From the NCBI GenBank assembly GCA_905209725.1, contig CAJLTZ010000060.1:1-15731 (forward strand): a stretch of 15,731 nucleotides of DNA, written 5' to 3'. A model generated the notes under the pieces. It did not search any database. It saw only the letters and a program-made list of their open reading frames with translations, and was not told where the DNA came from. This DNA is from an uncultured Muribaculaceae bacterium. Its GTDB lineage: Bacteria; Bacteroidota; Bacteroidia; Bacteroidales; Muribaculaceae. The stretch's first letter is position 1. The number at the start of each line of letters is the position of its first letter. The translations under genes were made by a program, and so were the position numbers. Shown here one piece after another: positions 5,971 through 12,400 of the stretch.

Positions 5971-6045
5971 CAGAGGTATCCACTTTTCTTAGCTTGGCTT
6001 CACTTTCGTTCAGAGGTGTCCGGTCAGATTAGCTTGGTTTCACTT
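5971..6045 (+). repeat. Two direct repeats, 40-nt period
   Basis: CAGAGGTATCC...TTAGCTTGGCTTCACTT (5971-6005) recurs as CAGAGGTGTCC...TTAGCTTGGTTTCACTT (6011-6045). They lie upstream of the lysis cassette and could be binding sites for a regulator of late lysis gene expression, or part of the same structured untranslated region. No TAnnTTTG box is seen on the forward strand before 6105. Confidence 0.65.
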
Positions 6046-6104
6046 AACAATACGCAAAGATAATACTTTTTCTTCACATACACAACTCGTTAACCAACAA
6101 AATC

Positions 6105-6329
6105 ATGAATCTCCAGAAACACAAGCCTACAATTCAGCTTCTATCCGCAATTCTGCTGATAGTAGTCGGCTGCGGCCTCCTGATTTCCGGCTTCATTATG
6201 CCTCCGCCCGGCGAAATTCATAATTCCGTCCTTATCGCCTTCGGCGAGATTCTGACTTTCGCGGGGGCTTTGTTCGGCATTGACTACCACTATAAATACA
6301 AAAACCATGACAACAATCAAGAAAGGTAG
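6105..6329 (+). CDS. Small two-helix membrane protein, holin candidate
   Basis: 74 residues with two hydrophobic segments, about 11-31 (LLSAILLIVVGCGLLISGFI) and 43-59 (VLIAFGEILTFAGALFGI), a short Pro-rich loop (MPPPGEIH) and a charged C-terminus (YHYKYKNHDNNQER). I recall similar small proteins directly upstream of amidase endolysins in Bacteroidales prophages. Position as the first gene of a cassette with endolysin and spanin-like genes supports a holin role: permeabilising the inner membrane to release or activate the endolysin. This is context inference; no holin has a diagnostic motif. Overlaps the endolysin start by 23 nt. Confidence 0.7.
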   Translation: MNLQKHKPTIQLLSAILLIVVGCGLLISGFIMPPPGEIHNSVLIAFGEILTFAGALFGIDYHYKYKNHDNNQER

Positions 6330-6936
6330 CAGGGGCGACACCGTCGCCCTCCTGCAACGCAAACTCAACCTCATTCCTGACGGTATCTTCGGCCCGATTA
6401 CCGATGAAGCCGTCCGAGATTTTCAGAAATCGCACGGCCTCGCCGTGGACGGCATCGTAGGCCCGAAGACCTGGGCGGCTATCGGTGTCGGCTCGTTACC
6501 GAACACCCGGCGCATCGACAAGATAATCCTCCATTGTTCGGCTACGCCGGAGGGAAAGGATTATACAGTCGCCCAGATCCGCCAGTGGCATCTTGCCCGT
6601 GGCTTCTCCGATGTCGGCTATCACTATGTGATCTACCGCGACGGTTCCGTTCATCGTGGCCGTCCTGAAACCCAGGTCGGCGCACACACGACCGGCTACA
6701 ACTCATATTCAATCGGAATATGCTACATCGGAGGCTGCGCTGCCACGAAGAATGCCAACGGGGATTATCCTCCCAAAGACACACGCACTCCGGCGCAACG
6801 TGCCGCACTCGTGCGACTCGTGGCCGAGATGCGGAAGAAATACCCCGGTGCCACAGTCCACGGACACAACGAGTTCGCAAACAAGGCGTGTCCCTCGTTC
6901 AACGTTCAGAAAGAGCCTGAGCTATGCGGTCGATAA
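6307..6936 (+). CDS. Endolysin: PG-binding domain + N-acetylmuramoyl-L-alanine amidase
   Basis: 209 residues from the ATG at 6307; an in-frame ATG at 6280 would add only the repetitive MTTTINTKT and is less likely. Residues 1-60 form a peptidoglycan-binding (PG_binding_1) repeat: GDTVALLQRKL, DGIFGPITDEAVRDFQ, GIVGPKTWAAIG. Residues ~68-200 are a zinc amidase of the Amidase_2/PGRP type: LHCSAT with His76, GYHYVIYRDGSVHRGR at 104-119, GAHTTGYN with His127, GHNEF with His187, and NKACPSF with Lys193 and Cys195. His76, His187 and Cys195 are the expected zinc ligands, and all are present, so the enzyme should be active. It cleaves the amide bond between N-acetylmuramic acid and L-alanine in the host wall. 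No signal peptide is seen, so it depends on the holin. Its 3' end overlaps the spanin-like gene by 13 nt. Confidence 0.95.
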   Translation: MTTIKKGSRGDTVALLQRKLNLIPDGIFGPITDEAVRDFQKSHGLAVDGIVGPKTWAAIGVGSLPNTRRIDKIILHCSATPEGKDYTVAQIRQWHLARGFSDVGYHYVIYRDGSVHRGRPETQVGAHTTGYNSYSIGICYIGGCAATKNANGDYPPKDTRTPAQRAALVRLVAEMRKKYPGATVHGHNEFANKACPSFNVQKEPELCGR

Positions 6937-7394
6937 TCTTCATCATCGTTCTTGCTATCCTTACAGGCTGCAAGAGCCAAAAGCACGTTGTCAGCGACAA
7001 ATCGCTTGACATCGACAGCGTCGCCCGGTCGGAACATCACCGCACAATCGCGGTGATTGACTCCGCTATCCGCAATATTGATTTTAGCTTCGATACCCTG
7101 AAAATCAATATCGAGCGGCCTTATTCAATCGGCGACACCGTCGCCTGTCAGCCTGAGATTATTCGCATCAAGGCTGTAAAGGGGCGCGTGATTGACCGGC
7201 AGCGTGTTCATAGGGACAGCGTCGAAGCCTTCAACCGTCTTGATACGGTGGCTTATCGTCAATCAGCCGCCGAGACTTCGACAGAACACACCGCCACGAC
7301 GCGCCTATATAATCCGCCTGACGGCACGGCGGTTATGATAATCGCGCTTGTCATCGCCGGGATTTTATTCTTCGTTTGTTATCGCAAACGCTGA
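6924..7394 (+). CDS. Lipoprotein with C-terminal membrane anchor, unimolecular spanin candidate
   Basis: 156 residues. N-terminal lipoprotein signal with lipobox LTGC (Cys16). Middle region of ~115 residues, charged and without membrane segments. C-terminal hydrophobic helix at about 136-152 (VMIIALVIAGILFFVC) followed by the basic tail YRKR. A lipid anchor for the outer membrane at one end and an inner-membrane helix at the other is the architecture of unimolecular spanins (u-spanin, as in phage T1 gp11), which span the periplasm and fuse the two membranes in the last step of lysis. The position directly after the endolysin, overlapping it by 13 nt, agrees. The assignment rests on topology and context, since u-spanins share little sequence. 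An intrinsic terminator follows at 7441. Confidence 0.8.
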   Translation: MRSIIFIIVLAILTGCKSQKHVVSDKSLDIDSVARSEHHRTIAVIDSAIRNIDFSFDTLKINIERPYSIGDTVACQPEIIRIKAVKGRVIDRQRVHRDSVEAFNRLDTVAYRQSAAETSTEHTATTRLYNPPDGTAVMIIALVIAGILFFVCYRKR

Positions 7395-7440
7395 CTTCAT
7401 ACAGCACTGCAAGAGTAGAAGTTTTTTCATAAATTGGCAG

Positions 7441-7476
7441 AACGAGTTGCCCGTGAGGGTAGCTCGTTTTGTTTTA
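7441..7476 (+). terminator. Intrinsic terminator of the lysis cassette
   Basis: Arms 7441-7452 (AACGAGTTGCCC) and 7457-7468 (GGGTAGCTCGTT) form a 12-bp stem with two G-T wobbles and a GTGA tetraloop, followed by the U-rich TTGTTTTAT. It separates the lysis cassette from the gene-free region. Confidence 0.8.
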
Positions 7477-7582
7477 TATGTCGCGTTCATCTTCTTTGAC
7501 CCTCCCGGCTGGTGGCGGATGTCGGCCATACTGACCTCAATACGTCCTCCGTTTGATGCCTACATCCTTCCGTGTCCGAGCA

Positions 7583-7625
7583 TCGTTGGTCGTAGGTTCC
7601 GCATTGCTCCTCTTACGACTAACGA
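7583..7625. repeat. 12-bp inverted repeat
   Basis: TCGTTGGTCGTA (7583-7594) pairs with TACGACTAACGA (7614-7625) with one G-T wobble, loop of 19 nt. No T run follows. Confidence 0.6.
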
Positions 7626-7770
7626 CCGCTGCGGTTTTCGGGTCGATAGAGTGATATGCCTTTCCGCTCACGTCCCTGCCAGTCCTCGCCACAGGCTTCG
7701 TCTTGCCAGGGTCATTCCGAGCCTCCGTAAACTCCCGGCTCTCCATTCGTGGCTCCCAAGGCAATCACAC

Positions 7771-7778
7771 TATCTTTG
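7771..7778 (+). promoter_or_regulatory. Possible -7 box inside the gene-free region
   Basis: TATCTTTG matches TAnnTTTG. TTCG at 7746-7749 is a 3/4 match to the -33 at about the right distance. A transcript from here would begin shortly before the first conserved stem-loop at 7801. Weak evidence. Confidence 0.3.
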
Positions 7779-7881
7779 GCTGCTTCCGTTTCGCTTTGCT
7801 CCGACACCCCTCCTGCGTCGGGGTGTCGGCTCGCTCCACTTCATTGCCAACCCGAAACCTCCGCTTGCTGTTCCGACCCGT
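7778..7881. repeat. Duplicated module, copy A, with conserved stem-loop
   Basis: About 100 nt closely similar to 8293-8392; both contain CACCCCTCCTGCGTCGGGGT and CAACCCGAAACCT. The stem-loop CCGACACCCC / GGGGTGTCGG (7801-7810, 7820-7829; loop TCCTGCGTC) is a perfect 10-bp stem. Similarity resumes further downstream at CTCCCACCCA (7941). Confidence 0.75.
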
Positions 7882-8222
7882 AAGGACAGGCATCTTCACT
7901 CCGGCCTCCAATCGGCGCACTGCCGCCATCCGCCACCATCCTCCCACCCATAAGAGGACTGATGAACGCACGGAGATTGGCCCGTGGCACTCGCTCATTT
8001 GTCGCCGAGGGCAGGTATGTAGGGGGCTCCCATTATCGACCCCACCCGGAACGTGGCTTTTGCAATGGCATTTGACCGCTCATTCCCTCTGTCGCTCGCA
8101 TCCCAAGTCATCGCCGCCTCCGAGCATTTTTGGCCGAGGTTCCGATGCTCTCCACTTCGGCTAAAAAACGCTGCGTCCTTCGGGTCGAGAGATTACGACC
8201 TCCGGCTTGCCCTCCGCTTTAC

Positions 8223-8253
8223 CCCGACACCGCTCCTTCGTCACGGTGTCGGG
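8223..8253. repeat. Related stem-loop, copy B
   Basis: CCCGACACCG / CGGTGTCGGG (8223-8232, 8244-8253), perfect 10-bp stem with loop CTCCTTCGTCA. It is related to the loops at 7811-7819 and 8322-8330. The innermost C-G pair of the other copies is G-C here, so the structure is kept while sequence changes. Confidence 0.7.
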
Positions 8254-8292
8254 CGCGTATGTCTGCACCTGCGGTCATAAACTCTCTTTGAC

Positions 8293-8392
8293 GGCTACGT
8301 TCTCGCTTTCGCCGCCACCCCTCCTGCGTCGGGGTGTTGGCCCGCTTCACTCCGCTGTCAACCCGAAACCTGCGCTTGCCATTCCGAGCCGT
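8293..8392. repeat. Duplicated module, copy C, with conserved stem-loop
   Basis: Second copy of the 7778-7881 module. The stem-loop core is CACCCC / GGGGTG (8316-8321, 8331-8336) with loop TCCTGCGTC. The downstream continuation carries structured element copy 3 (8435-8495), which the first module lacks. Confidence 0.75.
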
Positions 8393-8434
8393 CGATGCCG
8401 GTCTGCTTCGTTCCTTCCTCCATTCACGCAGTGC

Positions 8435-8495
8435 ATTTTCGGCTGCACTCGGCATAGTCAAGCGAGTTTGCCTCTGCTCTCGTTTGCACGAAAAT
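8435..8495 (-). repeat. Covarying structured element, copy 3 (reverse strand)
   Basis: Forward-strand arms are ATTTTCG (8435-8441) and CGAAAAT (8489-8495), perfect, extended by GTGC (8431-8434) and GCAC (8498-8501) after a 2-nt bulge. On the reverse strand it reads CGTGCAAACGAGAGCAGAG, then the inner hairpin region, then ATGCCGAGTGCAGCCGA, as in copies 1 and 2. The inner hairpin is short (forward CAAG-CGAG-TTTG, last pair a G-T wobble). Confidence 0.8.
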
Positions 8496-8762
8496 TCGCA
8501 CGGATGCCATACTGTCAGCCGCGTTCCTCCCACCCACAGAGGAAGAAGCCGCCTACATTCCAAGCCCCCGGCACGTTCCCATTATTCATCGTCTGCGACG
8601 CTATGCCCGCCCCAGGCCCCGATGCACGGTGCGACGATGCACTGACTCCACTCCGGCTGTCGGCCAACCACTTCACTCACTCCGAGTTTGCCTACGGCTT
8701 AGGGCAAGGGCTGGTCGGCACATTGTCTTAGTGCAAGCCCACGACAAAGTGCCTGTCGCTCC

Positions 8763-8807
8763 GTGCCTACGCGACACCTGCTGTTTGCTCTAATCCTATG
8801 TAGGCAC
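8763..8807. repeat. 8-bp perfect inverted repeat
   Basis: GTGCCTAC (8763-8770) and GTAGGCAC (8800-8807), spacer 29 nt. No associated T run or promoter box. Confidence 0.5.
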
Positions 8808-8938
8808 TCCGAGTTCCCTGCGTTCCTTTGGCTGACAAGCCTTCCGTTACGCGCCGCATCGTCATCACCGCACATCGCCGTCGTTCAGCCCCTCGATTTG
8901 ATAAGTGTATCCGCATCGAGGGAGAGCGGTACTGTCGC

Positions 8939-8974
8939 GAAGGTCAATTTCCACGTTGCGGAAATTTGACCTTC
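8939..8974. repeat. Strong hairpin in the gene-free region, possible transfer-origin relic
   Basis: GAAGGTCAATTTCC (8939-8952) pairs with GGAAATTTGACCTTC (8960-8974) apart from one bulged base, loop ACGTTGC. The GC-rich, G-tract-containing stretch that follows (9000-9100) and this hairpin remind me of intergenic regions near mobilisation genes in Bacteroidales conjugative elements, but no relaxase gene is present and the resemblance is from memory. Confidence 0.55.
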
Positions 8975-9186
8975 ACGGCAGCGATTTTACCGCGCATCGG
9001 GGGCGTTTCTGCATATTCCGCGAGGGCGAGAGAGGGCGAGCGAAAAACGAGCGCGGTGGGGGGTGTGCAAAGCCACTACGAGGGCAAGCCCCCGTAACCC
9101 CCAACTCCCTCATTCTTCGGTCGTTCCATCTCGCAACCCGCTACAAAACAGAATTTTTTGTAGACGGGACCCGCGCAGATGCGGTC

Positions 9187-9262
9187 GATTTGCCTGATAT
9201 GCAAATCTTTAAGACCTGATTTCGATGGGACCCAACGGCAGTGTGCCGCCCATCAAAATCAG
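9187..9262. repeat. Two adjacent hairpins, the second nested
   Basis: GATTTGC (9187-9193) pairs with GCAAATC (9201-9207). Then CTGATTTCGATGGG (9216-9229) pairs with CCCATCAAAATCAG (9249-9262) with one mismatch, enclosing a perfect GGCA-GTG-TGCC (9237-9247). They lie just upstream of the candidate tape measure promoter. Confidence 0.65.
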
Positions 9263-9327
9263 TGCCGGTCCTTTCTTTCCCGGCGCCCTCTCGTCGGCCC
9301 TGTATCCTGCCCGACACCAACCCTTTC

Positions 9328-9363
9328 CGTCTTTTCGCGAGCTTCAAGACGTGCCGAAATTTG
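9328..9363 (+). promoter_or_regulatory. Degenerate extended promoter of the tape measure gene
   Basis: CGTCTTTTCG at 9328-9337 differs at its two ends from the TGTCTTTTCC motif, and GAAATTTG at 9356-9363 lies at the same 28-nt offset, with G in place of T at the first -7 position. It would give a leader of roughly 100 nt containing structured element copy 2. The spacing coincidence is the main support. Confidence 0.4.
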
Positions 9364-9378
9364 CAGGGAACACCTACA

Positions 9379-9440
9379 AATATCGTGCAAACGAGGGCAG
9401 AATGGAGCTTGCTCCAATTATGCCGAGTGCAGCCGATATT
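9379..9440 (+). repeat. Covarying structured element, copy 2 (tape measure leader)
   Basis: Outer arms AATATCG (9379-9385) and CGATATT (9434-9440) are perfect and differ from those of copy 1. TGCA (9386-9389) can pair with TGCA (9428-9431). Inner hairpin TGGAG-CTTG-CTCCA (9403-9416) keeps the tetraloop of copy 1 with three compensatory pair changes. It ends 28 nt before the tape measure ATG. Confidence 0.85.
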
Positions 9441-9451
9441 CACAATCTTGT

Positions 9452-9466
9452 AAATATCAGATATTT
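9452..9466 (+). promoter_or_regulatory. Palindrome covering the tape measure ribosome-binding region
   Basis: AAATATC-A-GATATTT, a perfect 15-nt palindrome ending 2 nt before the ATG at 9469. Bacteroidetes genes rely on AT-rich leaders for translation, so this could be a protein binding site or could restrict start access. Confidence 0.45.
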
Positions 9467-9468
9467 CT

Positions 9469-12400
9469 ATGGCAAACTATACCAGTACAGCCAATGTAAT
9501 CCTCTCCGTCAACGGCAAACAGGCGCAGCACGTGCTCTCCACGCTCGAAAAGGACGCAAGCCGTTTGGAGAAGCAGATTGCCAAGGCAGCCCAGGCCGGA
9601 GACAAGGCCACGATGAAGAAGCTTCAGCGCGAACTGAGATCGACACAACGCATCATGGACCAGCTCAAGAGCTCGTCCGCGTCGGTCGATACCGTTCTGA
9701 GCCGCCTTGACAAGGCAAGTCCCAAGGAACTTAACCGCACCTTGAAGACATTGCAGCAACAGCTCAATGGCATACAGCGGGGAACCTCCGCATGGGACAA
9801 GCATGTTGCCAAAATCAAGGCGGTTAAGGCGGAGTTGCAGCGCGTCAACGCCACGCTAACAACGCAGCAGAGCCTATGGGTGCGCTTCAACAACTGGCTG
9901 AATATGTGCCAGACAGCACTCCTCGGCTTCGGCGCCGCCATAACGGGCCTCGTCATGGCAGGTCGAAAGGCTGTCAACGCCTTCGCCGAGATGGACGAGC
10001 AGTTGGGCAATACCCGAAAGTACACGGGTATGTGTCAGGAAGATGTGCTCAGACTCAACGATGCCTTCAAGCACATGGACACCCGAACACCACGAGAGAA
10101 GCTGAATGAACTCGCCCAGGAAGCAGGGCGACTGGGTAAGAATACTCTCGAAAGTGTTCAGGGCTATGTAGAGGCCGCAGACATCATCAATGTGGCGCTT
10201 GTCGATTTGGGTGCCGGAGCCACACAGACTATCGCCAAGCTGACAAACATCTTCGGTGTCGAGGAAATGCTCGGCACGAAGGATGCTATGCTTGCCGTCG
10301 GCTCGACCGTCAATGTGCTGTCGCAGAACTGTACGGCATCCAAACCGTACCTCGTTGAGTTCGCGCAGCGTATGGCCGGTATCGGCTCGCAGGCCGGTCT
10401 CACCATCCCGCAGATCCTCGCCTTCGGCGCCGTCCTTGACGCCAACGGTCAGAAGGTGGAGATGTCGGCGACCGCCATTCAGAAGGTAATCATGAACCTT
10501 GCCAACAAGAACCATGAGTTTGCCGCCACTGTCGGAATAGACGCCAACAAGCTCAACGAGACGTTGAAGCACTCGGCGAAGGACGGTCTGCTGATGTTCC
10601 TCGAAGCATTGCAGAAGATGGGTCAGGACGTAGGCTTCGAGAACGCCACGATGACCCTTGCGCCCGCCTTCAAGGATATGGGCCTCGATGCGGCGCGAGT
10701 GTCGCAGGTGCTTTCCACTCTTGCCATGCACCTCGATGAAGTCAAGTGGCAGATGGGCGAGGCTGACAAGGCCTTCAATGAGGCTACATCGGCGACCAAG
10801 GAGTATGAGATATTCAACAACACCGCACAGGCCGCCATCGACAAGGCGCGTAAGCGTGTCGGCGAGCTTGCCATAGAACTCGGAGAAAAACTCTATCCGG
10901 TAATGAAGCATATTTATACTTCTTCGGGTATTTTCCTCCGTGTCCTCAATGTGCTTGTTGACTTCTTCATCAAGTACCGCCGCGAGATTCTGACGTTGAC
11001 TGCCGTCATTGTCGGCTACAATGCCGTGATGCTCGTTTACAACGCACGTACCGCCATGGCCACCAAAGCCACGGCTCTTTTCCACAGCACTCTCAAAGTG
11101 CTCCGTATGCTCCTTCCGGCACTGCGCCTCCTGTTCACTCCGCTGGTAAACGCCATCCAGTATTTTACCAACGGTCTTGAAGTGAACTACGCCATGCAGC
11201 AGCGGTGGCGCAAGTCGATGGAGGCGATGAAGTTCTCGAACTGGGTGGGGCTTATCCTCGCCGTGGCCGGTGCCGTCTATGCCGTCACTTCACGCATGAA
11301 CGATGCGCGGAAGGCGGCTGAGGAAGCCCGAAAGCAGCAGGAGGAGTTCAAGCGGTCGATAACCGACCTTGACGAGGCTTCGGCTGGCTACTGCGCCAAG
11401 GAGGTTGACCGTCTCGATGCGCTTTACAAAGCGGCGACGGACGAAGCGAAGTCAACCGACGAGCGCAAGAAAGCCGCCGAGCGTCTGCAAGCACTCTACC
11501 CGGACTACTTCAAGAACCTCTCGACGGAGGAAATCATGGTAGGCAATGCGAGGATCGCCTACGACAAACTCCGCAACTCCATCATTGAGGTTGCCCGCGC
11601 CCGTGCCGCAGCAGCCAAAATCGAGGAGAACGAGAAGCAGTTGCTCACTCTCGAACAACAGGCTCCGGGGCTGAAAGCACAGCGCGACAAGGACAAGCAG
11701 ACTCACGATGCCGCCGTCGCCGACTGGAACCGGGCCCGTGAGATGGAGAGCTATCAGTCCTACACCAACTCCACTGACGCCGCCGCAGGTCAGGCTGTCA
11801 ATGTCGCTCCCTACGCCCGCAGGGTCGCATCCACAGGTCAGACCTACAATGCTTCCGAGGCCGCTTATCAGGCTAACCTGACAAAGCAGCGTCAGCTAAA
11901 TCAGGCCAACGAATTTCTGCGCAAGAAATACGAGATTTCTGCGGAGGCCCTTATGGAGCCTGAAAATCCGGATGTCCCGATTACCTACACCGGAGGCGGT
12001 GGAAGCGGCAACGGCGGAGGTGGCGGCGGAAATGCCGGTAGCACCGACAAGTTCGCCAAGGAAAAGGAGTGGAAGGAGCAGCAGGAGGCTTCGGCCCGTA
12101 TCAGTTACGCCACCGGCGAAACTGACTATCTCGCTCACATGAAGCGTATGGACGAGATAGCGGTCGAGTATTACGAGCGGCAGCTTCTCCATACCGACCT
12201 TACGGAGACCGAGCGGCTGACCATCACCGCCGAGTGGCGTGAGGCCCAGAAGAAGCAGCAGGAGCGTTTCGATGCCGAGAGTGCCGAAGCGGAGAACAAC
12301 CGCTACAACACCGAGATTGCTCAGTTGAAGCAATTCTACATCGACGGCTCCATCACCAAGGAGGACTACGACCTGAAGACAGAGGAAGCCGAAATCGAGC

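Larger units (their letters stand above)
7477..9468. other. Gene-free, stem-loop-rich region between lysis and tail modules
   Basis: About 2 kb with no convincing gene. Open frames exist on both strands, but they overlap each other, are rich in Arg, Pro, Ser and Cys, and show no recognisable domain. The region holds many inverted repeats (7583-7625, 7801-7829, 8223-8253, 8316-8336, 8763-8807, 8939-8974, 9187-9207, 9216-9262). It also holds a duplicated module (7778-7881 and 8293-8392) and two copies of the structured element found at 1861. One TATCTTTG box occurs at 7771-7778 with a poor -33, so transcription of at least part is possible. Candidates are a large structured RNA, an accumulation of mobile repeat elements, or a relic of a conjugative element's intergenic or transfer-origin region. 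Confidence 0.6.

Noticed and set aside
5834..6045. CRISPR array
   Set aside because: Units are too few, differ in length, and pair internally; there are no uniform spacers and no cas genes.
7348..7953. 201-codon open frame on the forward strand, and several 75-175 codon frames across 7.5-9.4 kb
   Set aside because: They overlap one another on both strands, have unnatural composition (Arg, Pro, Ser, Cys, His), run through hairpins and repeats, and show no domain.
8219..8563. Reverse-strand 114-codon frame sharing a TPTQEG motif with the frame at 7765-7998
   Set aside because: The shared peptide is just the translation of the repeated stem-loop and module; the similarity is a DNA repeat, not evidence for a protein family.
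9874..11085. 403-codon reverse-strand frame, and a 329-codon one at 12466-13455
   Set aside because: Both lie opposite the tape measure gene, whose GC-rich codon use opens long antisense frames; no domain or start signal is seen.
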